A stretch of DNA of 64,000 nt from positions 5,757,501 to 5,821,500 of the forward strand of contig CP126194.1 of NCBI GenBank assembly GCA_030272155.1, written 5' to 3'. The notes under the pieces were generated by a model, which worked only from the letters and a program-made list of their open reading frames with translations, made no database searches and was not told where the DNA came from. The stretch is from Tetradesmus obliquus. Its lineage: Eukaryota > Chlorophyta > Chlorophyceae > Sphaeropleales > Scenedesmaceae. Position 1 is the first letter of the stretch, and each line of letters opens with the position of its first letter. Below, one piece after another: positions 1 through 11,649 of the stretch. Both the position numbers and the translations under genes were made by a program.

Positions 1-2336
1 GTGGTACAAGAAAAGATGCATGTGCTCACAGCAACAGAACAACTGCACTGGCACAACAAGGCTGGTCAGGGTGATGATGCGAGCAGTGCTTCCGTACTAC
101 GTAGTAGCAAGACGGTTGAGCCCCGCAGTGTTTCAAGCACACACAGGGGCAGCAAACCCTTGGTGCCACTGTTGTCAGGCGCATGAAGCGGGACACGAAC
201 CAAAGTGTACACAAACCACAAAGCAGAGTGCGGCCTAGTAAGGGACGCCATGTAGCAGCAGCAACTGCTGGCACCTGCTGCAGCAGCAAGCACTAGTATG
301 AAGCAGGCGAGAATACAACGCGGTAGTAAAATGCGGCAGGGCGTCAGAGCGCTGCTGGTGCTCACAACCGCCGTTTTCAATAGCAAACAATGACAACGCA
401 CATCGCACGCCATAGCACCCCAAAGGCGGCCGGCATTCCATTGATATGCAGCTGGTGGTGTAGCCTGCCAGCCTGTGAGACTGTGATGATATAACAAAAG
501 CTGTCACTTGAACCCCAACGCACCAAAAACACATGCCACCTTCAAAGCACATTCATGGTATTCCTGATGAAGACAAGCCTGCTGAAGGGTGTCACAGCTG
601 TCACCTGCATGCAGCCTGCAGGCAAGCTGCAGCAGCAAACACGTTCAAGCAGCGTCCAGCAACCTTTCACTGGGTTAATGGTTAGAAACGGAGGGGGATG
701 GTTGCAACTGAACTGCGCTGAGCGATCCTCCCAGTGGCTAGCGCCAGATGATACAGCAACCCATGCACGTTATCACATCCCGCAGGCACATCCCTGCGTT
801 TCAAACCCATGCACGTTATCACATCCCGCAGGCACATCCCTGCGTTCTGTGGTGAGCAAGTCAAGACGCACAACAGGTCGCCGGCATGCCTTATGCAGCC
901 AACAACCGCACCCGCAACTCACAATGGTTCATGTACCGCCTCCCTTGCACCCCACCAAGCAGACACTGTTATGCTGTGGCTGTTTGCGCCTTTTCCTGTG
1001 AAAACGTGATGAGCCACATACAAGACGGTTTGTGGTACCCCAGGTGACTGCATGCGCAGCCCTGTTGACTTCTGCATGCATGAGACGTGCCAAGGTTCAA
1101 CCCACGTGCCAACATTGCACCCAAGTATGCACACAACTGCGCTGTTTGCCGAGTGTTGAGCCTGCATGCCGCACCAACTGGAGGCCCTCTCTGGCAGCTT
1201 AATGTACATGCAGCAGCCAACATTGAACCCACAGGCACACATGCCTCAGATAATGACGCAGTGGGACGCGCTGTTGCTGCTCATATGCCGGTTTAGGTAA
1301 CTGTCACAGGGCTGTGAGGTCGAAAGTGTGTGAGAGAACATGTGGCAAGAACAGTGTGTGTGATGAATGTGTGAAACAGCCCTCAAGTATTTGGCAGGCA
1401 GCACTGCACCAGCAACAATCCCAATGCACGTGTGTACAGGTCACCAGCTGGTTGACGGCACGACATGCATGTGCACGAGCAAGTGCATTGGGACATGCTC
1501 ACCAACACCAACCAAGCCAACCTCCCCATGCACCTATCATAACCGCTCACAACATGTCCTGGCGTTTTACAACATTTCTGAAGCACCCTGTTGATCAAAA
1601 GGGCACAACACATGCTGCTATGGCATCGCCCTGCATCTCGTCAACCCAGCACTCACAGGTAGACAACATAAGCATCTGGAGTATGCAGCCAGTTTATGAT
1701 CGACCTTCCGCCACGGTTCACTGCTGAATGTTTGAACTTCACCAGAAGGCGCTTGCAACACGCATCATCACACAACCACACACATTGCATTCATCAGGGA
1801 CCACGGCAACCACCTAAACATCAAGACAACCAGTGACCGCCATCATCCAGCCACATGATGCACAACACGCCTCTGCATATCTCAGCACATCTTCCTCACA
1901 CACACAACAAAAACCATCACCATTTGTGTTACAATACAATACCCCATTTACAGCTGTGGCGGTGAAGAGGTGCCAGACCAGCAGCTGCAACGAGTGGTGC
2001 TGCTTTCAGCTGATGCTAGCTGGCAGCATATCGCCATGCCGCCCCGCAAACATCAGCCACACAAAGCACCACTGCTGCAGCCGCCACTGCCTTGCCACCC
2101 CCAACAACGCAAACCATCATGGGCTTCTCTTCAAGGCCTGCTGCCTGAGCAAGCTGCTCTGCCCATACATCCGCTTTAGCCAAAGCACCTTATCTTTGCT
2201 CTGGCGCGGAGCACTCAAGACACCACACCCTCAAATCTGCCATACCATCCGCTGGAAGCTGTCATAACCTGCACATACAAGCACAGACTCAGCTGCAAGG
2301 GCACCCACCCAGCACCAAACCCCACCCCGCCCCACC
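1..2336. other. No gene recognised; 3' flank of the transporter gene
   Basis: Only short overlapping open frames occur here, and none shows a recognisable domain or a credible exon chain. The right-hand part is probably the 3' UTR of the minus-strand transporter: a TGTAA motif, the usual chlorophyte poly(A) signal, lies on the minus strand at 1933-1929, about 400 bases past its stop. A 41-base direct duplication lies at 760-846. Nothing else was seen. Confidence 0.5.
760..846. repeat. 41-bp direct tandem duplication
   Basis: Positions 760-800 and 806-846 are the same sequence, separated by five bases. It is a simple local duplication in apparently noncoding DNA, and shows that the duplications seen in introns elsewhere in the window also occur outside genes. 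Confidence 0.85.
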
Positions 2337-4885
2337 TCACTTGCTGCTGGCCGCCTGGTCATGCCCCAACGCACCGCCAGCATCAGCAGCATCACCCTCG
2401 ATAGCCTTACCGCTTTCCACATCCATGCTGTCAACAGCAGCCTTGCTGGAGCCCTCCCGGGCCTCGTAGTTCTGCTCATCGTGGTAGCTCATGGCGCGGG
2501 GCGGGGGCGGGCCATGGCGGCGGTTGTACAGGGACTCTGCCAGCGCGTAGCCGGCAAACAGCAGCACGCCGATGATGCAGGCGTAGCCCCATCGCGCCCA
2601 GTTGGTGGGGCCCAGGGAGGCTGCGGCAACAGGAAATGTGAGAGAGTGAGATTGAGAGAGTGAGAGGGAACAGCACGTAACAGCAGCACGCCGATGACGG
2701 AGGCGTACCCCCAGGCGCCCAGTTGGTGGGGCCCAGGGAGGCTGCGGCAACAGGAAAGTGTGACAGAGAATGAAACAATGAATGATTGAGAGAGAAAGTG
2801 GCAGAGGGAGAGACCAGCGCCAACGGCAGCACACCAATGATGCAAGCGTACCCCAAGTTCAGGCATAGCCCCAGTTGGTGGGGCCCAGGAAGGCTGATGT
2901 GGGTGGCAGCAGGAGAAGAGTGACAGAGCGAGTGAGAGGGAGCAACAGAAGCGTGAGAGGCACAGAGGAGGCTGGCCAAGATGGATGACACGGCACGCGC
3001 AGCAGGGGCCTCGCAGCAGCACGGGTGATGGAGCGTGTGGAACGCACGCGGCAAGTTTGCAGAAGCATTCCCCAGCAGCATGCAGTCAGCCTATATCAAA
3101 AGTGTTTGTAATGTTGTCACTTAACTGTCGCTTGAACTGACCGTTATAACATGTTAAATATGTCATATGGGATCATAACTCACCAATGAGGAAGATGGTG
3201 GCGAGGACAGTTGCGGAGGGCCACCATGGGAAGAGCGGTGTGGGCAGCTTGGTAGGCATGAACACCACCGGCAGGCAGAACGCGATGTACACGGTTGCAA
3301 TGAGCCACCAGGCTGCGAGCGCACAGCAGACACGCAGGCGACAAGGATAGATATTTGGTTGACAGACGGCTTTTGAGGCTTCCATGTGCTGCAGTCGATG
3401 CTTGACAAAGTGGCAAAGAGAAGACAGTAATGCTTATAGTTATCTTGTTCTCTATTCACAAGTGATTGTACGTACTACTCATGTTGTGATGCAGCAGACT
3501 CACCAAACATTGCGATGTAGACGCCGTAGTGGCAGCCAGTGGCCCAGCTGAAAGCCAGGCCCAGGCTCGCCCCAATGATGGACAAAAAGGGGATCAGCAC
3601 CTTCCACAGAGGGGCACCCTCGCGGCCAGTGAAGCCGTCCATGTCACGCGGCATTGCTGGCGGCTGGTAGTAACGCCTGCATGACAAGATTGTACCACGA
3701 ATGTGACACAGTGTAGTGAAAGGTAGGCAGGCGGGATCAGGCAGTTATGCGTGCGGTATGCATATGGTGAGAACGGCTGGGCAGCGGCTGTTCCCAACCA
3801 GGGCAGCAGATAGCAGCACATACTTGACAATTACACAGCTGTATATCAAACCACAAGCCTGTACCTGAACATCACCGCAGACGCCACAACGCAGAAGGCG
3901 AAGAGTGCTCCGAGGCTGGTCAGGTCAGCCAACTCCCCAATCGGCACAAACAGCGCCAGAACAGCAGACACCAGCCCGCAGAACACTGTGCTGAAGATGG
4001 GCGTCTGCGTCTTGGGGTGCACGCGGGACTGCGGCACAGCAGCAGCAGGTGTGCAGAGGTGCATGCCAGTTAGAGCAAGTGGATGGTATATGGTACAATG
4101 CGAAGGGCATGAGATCAGGTAGCTGCAGATGCAGGGTCTGGTGCTCACATCATGCATGCATGGCAGAAGCAGTGTGCAAGTTACAACTTACTGGGCACGG
4201 CTACAAACAAGCTGGTTCTGCCACACTTGACATCTTCTTCTGCTTAGTGCAAGAGCAGTTCAACAAGAAAAGCTGTGCATGCAGCAATCAATCTTCAGCT
4301 GTGCATCAGCCCACGCACCAGCAGTGGTGGCACCAGGCCCATCCTACCCAGCATGACAAAGGTGCGAGACATGCTGTACTGAGTGACCACAATGGTGTCA
4401 AGGATACCTGCACAGGAAGAAAGGCAAAGCCCAGTCAGCTGATTACATCCGAATGTCTGAGCAGTGCATGTGCTGGCAGCAGCTCAAACAGAATGGTGAG
4501 CAGTGGCAACTCGTGGGCTGCTTCTTTGCTGTAAACCAGGGTACCCAGGAGCGACCTTTGTCAAACTTTGGCAGTGCCTTGCAGCTTGTAGTATTAACAC
4601 TGTGTTGCACAGCCCATTGCATTGCCGTTGCTGTCTAGACAGCAGATCTGCTACGGTATGCCGGTCAGCCAAACAACTGTACAATTACACTCCAACCAAG
4701 CAGCGCAACACCCTCATAGGACGCTGACATACGCGTGCAGGTGTCAGCCGCACCTGCCAGGCCGCCGAAGCTGACGATGATGGACATCCACATGGCGCCA
4801 CGGTCCTTGAAGGCCTGCGCAAAGGGGGCGCTGGCGTTGATCTGCTGCCACGGCACCATGCCTGCAGCAGGCAGCAGCAGTAGTT

Positions 4886-4959
<74 letters not shown>

Positions 4960-7900
4960 GTGAACAGGTGGATCAATGCAACTCTCCTTGACGCGTGCGC
5001 AGACACATCTACTTATGCTGAACATGCTTTTGTTCAATGTCAAACCTCACCTCAACCACCGCCGCTGCAGCAGCTTTGGTCTGCCCCGCAGCACACAACA
5101 CTTACAGCAGTGCCACAGGCTTGACCACAGGTTATGGTGCATGCAGGCAAGCAAACTGTGCCAATTCTGTTGCGCTTCCCCCGCACCTGTGATGACCAGG
5201 GCCATGAGCAGGTACAGTATGGTGCAGCCCACCACGTTGATGCTACAATGTGACGCACCACAAGCACGTACTGCACAGATACTTTTCCGCACCTGTGATG
5301 ACCAGCGCCATGAGCAGGTACAGTATGGTGCAGCCCACCACGCTGATGCCTATGCCCAGCGGCACGTCACGCCGCGCATTGACAGCCTCCTCCGGCGCAG
5401 CAGCCATCATCTCAAAGCCCTGGCGGAGTCAGCGGCAGCAGCAGCAGCAGCAGCAGCGGCAGGGGCAGCAGCAGCAGTGAACCTCGAAGTACAGGCAGAA
5501 GCCAACGCCACCCCACACTTGCAGTCCCAAACAGCGCCGCCAATAAGTCTGACAGGCAGCTTGCCAGCTGTGCAGACTACGCAACTACCTGGGAAGCTGC
5601 CTGGCGTCACAAGGTGAGCACAGAGCACCACTGAAGCTGGCCAGCTGTGCAGACTACACAATTACCTGGCAAGCTGCCTGGCGTCACAAGGTGAGCACAG
5701 AGCACCACTGAAGCTTGCCAGCTGTGCAGACTACGCAACTACTGCTGAGCGCACTAGTTGTGCATATTTCGCAGCTGAAGCTCACCAGGTTTGCAAAGCA
5801 CACCACGCCACACTTGCAGTGCCCACAGTGTTGTTATCTTTGCTGGCAGTGGCCTCACCAGGTATGCAAAGAACACCACAGAGGCTCCCCTGAAGATGCC
5901 ATTGAAGCCCATTGGCGCAAAGTCAGCCCAGTTGGACTTGTTGCTGTACACGGCACCTGGCAGCACCGGAAAATAAGGCGGCAGCAGGGCGCGACAGGTT
6001 GCACAGCAGAAGGGCAGCAGCACAGCTTGGTGGTAGCTTAGTGGAGTCCTGCCAGCGTGGGCTACTGCAAGGCCAGTGACAGATGGCCACACAACAATGA
6101 AAGGCAAGCGCCTGCTGCAGAGCATGACATGCTCTGCACGCTGCTGGTGCTGCTGCTGTGCGGCTGCAATCGCAGTCAGGAGTGGCAGCAGCGCAGACAG
6201 CACTGTCAAGCATGGTAGCACATTGACTGACTGGCTGGCTGGCTGGGTGGCTGACTTGGGCCACCCAAAATCCCCTGGCTACTTTGGGCCATTTGATCAG
6301 TCCATCAATCACCTGTGATGATGCTCATGATGATTGCGATGAGGCACAGGCTGGTGCAGCAGTTCTGCACCCACTCAGCCTCCTGCACACCCATCACCTG
6401 CCAGCAGCAGCAGCGCACAGCATGTGCAGCAAACAGGAGCGGGAACGGTTAGCCTCCTTTGCACAGCATCAACCAGGCAGAGCACCTGTGCACACACAGG
6501 GCTGTGCCTAATACGCAATGCCTGCAGTTGAGTACAATACCGATAATTGGTACCCCTTTTTGCCGGCGTCTCTACTACTGCAGGAGTCACATCCTGGCAA
6601 TGCTGGTTCTCGCATAGCAATCCAAAGCACGCACCAGCAGGGCGGTGATGATGAGCACAGCAGCAGCAGCCACCGGATCGATTGCCAGCATGTTGCCATT
6701 GGCTCCAGGTCCATACAGCAGCGTGCTGCCATTCCAGTTGGATAGCCTGCATGAAGGTATGACAACAGCACGCGGTGAGACACATCATGCGTCATGTAAA
6801 CGTTTCAACATGAAAAGGCACTTATGCATGTATGTCAGGTAGGCAGGCGCGCTGCAGCGGTTTGCAGGCGTGGCACCTGTTCCTTGTTGCGCACTCACAC
6901 TCACTCACACACTCGCACATTCTTTGCCAAGCCAGCCATGCACAGATTGCCGCACACCTGCTGAACCCTTTGAAGCTGGGCCACAGCCACAGACACAGCC
7001 AGAGACTGTCGCACACGCATTCCACCACAGCCGCACCTGTTGGGCCCGATGAGGTCCAGATTCTTGATCAGCGCAGTGACACAGTCACGCAAACACATAC
7101 AGGCACTCGATGACACACTCTAACACACTGCCCAGCAAAACGTGTTGTCACCTGTTGGGCCCGATGAGGTCCAGGTTCTTGATCAGCGCGCTGAGGTATC
7201 CGCTGAAGCCAGTGGCCACAGCAGCAGAGGCTGCGGGTGTTTGCAGGCAGGCGGGCGACATCCAAATGGCAAGGTGAGGCTGATGTTGCGAGCCGAGTCC
7301 AATGGTGTTGTTTCATGGCTGCTGACAGACCTGACCTCAACAGGCTGAGCGATGTTCCTGGCATGGCAGGAGCGTGTTGCTTTTCTGTTGATGGGCTACC
7401 TGCTGTGGGCTGCAGCGTGGCTTGCGGGTCACTGGCTGACTCGAATGCTCTCTGAGCGCATGCTGTGCTGGCAGACAGCATCGCTGAGCAGCTAGGATGG
7501 TAGTATGTGGTAAGCAAAGCATGCTGGAGGCCGGCTGCAGCTGTACGCATGTTGTGTTTCATGCGTCTCACCAATCACGAGCTCGATGAGCACGTTGATG
7601 GCCACCAGCCTGCAGGCGTGAGCAGGGCAGCAGCAGCAGCAGCAGCAGCAGTGGCTGTTGTAGAGTGCAAACAGCTGAGTCGGCATGAGTGTGCAGCAAC
7701 ACGTATAGTGAAAGACTTCGCACAAATAGGCGACAGCTGAACGTGCCAGCATAACCGCAACAAGCAGCGGCGTTCCTGTTGGGCTGGTTGTAGCGCAAGT
7801 AAACAACACCAGCAACCACAGCATGCAAAACCACATCCGCAGCACGCACCATGCCACAAACTTGCCGAAGATCTTGCAGCTGTACACAATGGAAGCGCCT

Positions 7901-8737
7901 GTGGTGCTGGTCTCAGCAGCAAACTCCATGTAGCACATGGCTGACAGTACAGCCACCACGCCACCAATGAGGTAGCTGATCACCACTCCTGGGCCAGCAT
8001 AGCTCTTGGCCACGACACCTGCGGCCAGCACATGTCATGAGGCACTATTGTCAACGGCTGTGTAGGGTTATTTCTGATGCAGGGTATGGTGTGTTTGTGT
8101 TGAGGTTCGAGTGAGCTGTTGCAGCTAGGCTTGCCACGCCAGCATGTGCGCAGTTTCCCGAACACGCGTGGCTGGCAGCAGCTGCTGGTGTGGCTCTGCC
8201 TGTGCTTGGGATGGCAACACACGCTCAGGTGCTTGCTTGCTGGCCATTGCTGCACATGACAGGCAGATGCTGGCACGCCCGTGCACCACAGCAGCGCAAG
8301 GCAAGCTGAAGACGTGGCGAACACTGAGCAGCCTCATGTTGCGTGGTAATTTTACTGCTGAAAGGCCAGTCACACCTGTGAGCACAAAGATGCCGCTTCC
8401 AATGATTGCAGCCGTACTCATCATGGTGAGCCCACCAAGGCCCAGCACCTGCAGCAGCAGCAGCAGCAGCAGCAGAGTCAGCAGATAGCAGTTGCGCTCG
8501 CAGAGCTACGGATTGGAGCGCTCTATCTTACGTTTCTCGTCAATTGCGTGAGATATGACGCTTCAACAGCAGCTCGGGTCCAACTTGTGGGCATGCACGC
8601 AGCTTGTAGCACGCTTGAAGCCCTAGCCACGTTCCGAGACCTGTGCGACATGCGGGCTAACACGGGACAGCAGTCGGTACCTTCTTCATCCTGCTCTCGC
8701 CCTGCTTTGGAGCCTGGTGAGGCATCTCTCCCCCCAT
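2337..8737 (-). CDS. Cationic amino acid transporter (APC superfamily, CAT/SLC7-like)
   Basis: Integral membrane permease, probably importing basic amino acids across the plasma or vacuolar membrane. Fifteen coding exons chain in phase: 8737-8681, 8448-8376, 8018-7850, 7609-7572, 7230-7152, 6746-6635, 6397-6313, 5956-5859, 5419-5293, 4861-4754, 4407-4319, 4028-3865, 3676-3504, 3312-3184 and 2620-2337. They give about 594 residues, normal for CATs. The N-terminal helix carries IIGSGIFVLTG, the APC TM1 glycine motif. GFEMMAAAPEEA matches the CAT loop after 'FFAY', and SMSRTFVMLGRMGLVPP matches the CAT motif around TM8. The C-terminus is hydrophilic. The first exon was chosen because ATG 8737 is in frame and its donor at 8681/8680 is in phase with exon 2; ATG 8725 is an in-frame alternative. 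Introns hold copies of the edges of exons 5, 8, 9 and 15. Substrate specificity cannot be read from the sequence. Confidence 0.9.
2664..2897 (-). repeat. Two ghost copies of the 5' edge of transporter exon 15
   Basis: The start of the last transporter exon (acceptor plus about 60 coding bases ending near IIGVLL) is repeated twice in the preceding intron, near 2757-2677 and 2895-2815. The copy nearest the exon keeps the acceptor context CCGCAG; the farther copy is more diverged and has a short insertion. Both lie upstream of the copy that reads on to the stop codon. Confidence 0.8.
5180..5241 (-). repeat. Ghost copy of the 3' edge of transporter exon 9
   Basis: About 60 bases encoding VVGCTILYLLMALVITG plus a GTGCGG donor are repeated downstream of the real exon end at 5293, nearly base for base. 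Only the first copy can be joined to the body of exon 9. Confidence 0.85.
5557..5720. repeat. About 82-bp tandem duplication inside a transporter intron
   Basis: Two nearly identical units of about 82 bases run through 5557-5720, followed by a partial third. They contain the hexamer GTGAGC but no recognisable exon of this gene. Just downstream, 5783-5813 copies the 3' edge of exon 8 with its donor. Confidence 0.8.
7034..7079 (-). repeat. Ghost copy of the 3' edge of transporter exon 5
   Basis: The segment encoding ALIKNLDLIGPN plus a donor (GTGCGG) recurs about 115 bases downstream of the real exon end at 7152, whose own donor is GTGACA. The ghost donor is closer to the usual consensus than the real one. 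Confidence 0.85.
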
Positions 8738-10148
8738 GCCTGCGAGACAAACAGCAGTGGTGAATTTGACGTGAAGCTTCGCCGAGATGGTCTGAACCCC
8801 GCGATCAAAACCATTCACTCACGATTCATCCATGTTGGACCATGCCAGAGGAAGCTTCCCGCGCTGGACGCGGTCTCCGACACTTTGCTGTTCGACCTTT
8901 TCATTGCTGTTGTTGCGGTCACTGATGCCCAGGTGCCGGCTCAAGAAATTGTAAGACGTGCAAAGAACTGGCAAATAAAGTGCGCTGTACTGCGCAAATG
9001 GCCTATCGCCAGAGTGCTCAGGTCCTGGTGTGTTCGCTCAGATCGGACAGCTTGCTGCAGGTGCGCTCAATACGAACCGTAAGCAACGCTTGATTGAATT
9101 ACAGTCAAGCCTATGCAAGCCGTGACGTGCTTGACTTGTTGACAATGTGATCGTAGAACCCCATAACCCACCAAGTTACAGACCTGTGCACGTCTCCAGC
9201 CTGCTTGAGCTTTGGTTTAACCGCTTCTGATGCCAAATATATATAGTACTTCAGCTTTGACTGCCCTAGCAGTCTGGGACTATCAGCCACTGTTGCTGCA
9301 CCAATTTGGCAAGGTCCTTGCAGGTGCTGTGCAAAACAAGGTATGGTGTTCTATGTGTGTACTTACCAGTGAATAGATGATCAGATACGTTGTAATTATC
9401 AGAACACCACGTTCTTGCAACCAAGCTTTTTAAGGTAAGGTAGCATCTTACTGGCTGAGCTAAGCTTGCTGAGCTGTCACGGCCAACCGAGGAACCAGTC
9501 ATGCTGGTTTGCTGCTGCCAGCCTGGTACAGCCATTTTTGAAGAATTACTGCAGAATCACATCAAATCAAATTGCGCACAATTTCAAAGTATGCCTTTAG
9601 CGACGCGCCACAGGTGTCACTAGCAGCACTACACACGTTCCTGCCAACCAGCAAAAAGCATCGCTTTCAGCAGTAACATCCATCTGGAAACTGCTTGATT
9701 AGCCTCGCAGGTGATCTTTCGTCCAATGAACCCACGCCCCAGTTTACACCATACCCAGGTTGGGGCGAAGTTCCCGGCAGGTTCTACGGTTGGCTTCCTG
9801 GCTTGTGTCGATAAAGCTCGCACAGACGGGAAGTGAGAGCGCATTGCACACGAACGTGTAGTTGTACTAACTAAACAAGGCACAGACACCGTGCTACCCC
9901 GTCATATATCGACACTGAGGCACAGATAACCCGAGGCAGACACAAGGCGCGGTACCGGTGAGTCCACTCAAATAGAATCCGGATTGCACCACAATGCTGA
10001 CTTGACAACGTTGCAGGCTGCACTAGCCCAGCAGGCTAGTGCTGATCACATGCCAGGTGGCTCTCGGCACAACAGGCGCTCCACATCAGTCCCATCGACC
10101 TGCATATTCGTGTATTACTTTTGCTTACAGGCCAACACCAGCTGAAGC
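8738..10148. promoter_or_regulatory. Divergent intergenic region, no gene seen
   Basis: This lies between the divergently oriented transporter (minus) and the Cys-rich secreted protein gene (plus). Open frames here are short and of unlikely composition. The stretch around 9236-9250 is AT-rich with a run of alternating T and A, but no promoter element can be assigned with confidence. Confidence 0.4.
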
Positions 10149-11649
10149 ATGCAGCTGCACATGGATCGCTGGCTGCTGGCGGCGCTGCTGCTGAGCGCTG
10201 TCTGCTGCTCAGCTGCTGCTGATGGTGACCATGTGGACGCAGCAGCCAACTGGTTCAACACCGTCAACACGACCATATGCAACACAACTGCCTGTCCGGC
10301 TGGCCAGTATGCCACTTCAGCCGATGCCAACCCTGGATGCAAACCCTGCATGATTGGCACATACAAGGCTGCTGCTGGCGCAACCTGCTGTGAGAAGTGC
10401 AAGTCACCCCAGCTGACATTCAACAGCAGCGATGCACAGCTTGTGCTGTTCGGAGCAACCGGCTGCGGTGAGATATCTATGGCACTGCAGCAGATAGACG
10501 GCAACCCCGGATCTGCGACTCGCAGATGTCACGGTGACAGTGTCACCCCCAACTGCTGACAGAGTCTTTGGTGTGACTGCCACTGGGCTAGCTGCTGCCG
10601 ACACGGTGCCCTGGAGCTAAAATACTTGCGCCAGCTGTGTACAGCAACCTGCCTCCTGTGTGTGCAGTGCGTGCGTGTTCCGCCTGATGACGTGCCGAGA
10701 GGCCAGTCCTGTACTCAGAAATGCGCCACGCAATCACAGCACCCCACCTACCTTCCTCACCTCTTTACTCACTTGCCTGCCTGCTTGCGTCTGCTGTGCT
10801 GCTCGCTGCATCTGCCCGTTAGGCTGCCTCAAGGGATTCTACAAGAACACTACCCTGCCAAACGTGCGCTGCCTGCCCTGCCCAAAGGACAGCGTTGCTG
10901 ACTTCGGTGCCACCAGCTGCACTGCATGCGTGGCACCCAACACGCCCAGCACTCTGAGGGACAAGTGCGGTGAGCAGCATGCTGTAGTTATGTCAGCAGC
11001 ACTGCATGTTTCGTGGGCCCCTGAAGGGCCAGCCAACACAAGTTGCACTGGTTGCATGTGGCTGCAGAGACTGTACTGTTCCATCCTTAAAGCCATGCAC
11101 GTGCACCTGATGCTTCCATCAGCTGCTGTCCTGCCAAGACCCCGGGACAGAACAGCTCTATTCACTTACTGCCGCCGCCGCCGCCGATGCTGCTGCTGCT
11201 GCTGCTGCTGCTGTAACTCTGCAGTTCCCCCCTGCCCTGCTGGCACGATGAACTGGAAGGACGCATGCACCTCCTGCACCTCCTTCTCAAAGCCAGCCGC
11301 CAACCCCACCCCAGGCGGCATCTGCAAGCCCTGCGATGTCGGCACCAACAGCAGCAACGGCACCACCTGCGACACCTGCCTCACAGGCTACTTCAACACC
11401 GGCAACGCCACGAATGCGGTGTGCAATACATGTGCAAAGGACTACTACAACCCTCGCTTCTGGCCCTGGCGCGTGCAGCAGCAGAAGAGGCAGGCTGCCG
11501 CCAGCAACTGGGACGGCAAGTGGGATAACCTGTGGCCGGTGTTTTGCAAGCCATGCCCAGCAGACACCGTCAGCCCCGTAAATAACACCCAGGCCAAGTG
11601 CTGCCCCACTAACAAGACGTATGACGCTGCCACCAACAAGTGTGTGTAG
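10149..11649 (+). CDS. Secreted Cys-rich protein with TNFR/GCC2-GCC3-like repeats
   Basis: Three exons in phase, 10149-10467, 10823-10969 and 11225-11649, give about 296 residues. The N-terminus is a clear signal peptide (RWLLAALLLSAVCCSAAA). The rest is a series of short cysteine-spaced modules such as CPAGQYATSADANPGC, CLPCPKDSVADFGATSC and CKPCDVGTNSSNGTTC, like the ephrin-receptor/TNFR-type GCC2_GCC3 repeats common in algal extracellular proteins. Several N-glycosylation sequons (NTT, NNT, NGT) support secretion. No transmembrane helix follows, so it is probably soluble or part of the extracellular matrix. The last intron ends in a CTG run before its acceptor. The ligand and role cannot be told. 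Confidence 0.85.

Noticed and set aside
2476-3081. Long minus-strand frame of 201 residues across the end of the transporter gene
   Set aside because: It reads through ghosts and real exon 15 in mixed frames; the transporter frame ending at 2337 explains the coding signal.
8717-9082. 121-residue plus-strand frame
   Set aside because: It overlaps transporter exon 1 on the other strand, has no recognisable motif and no splice partners.
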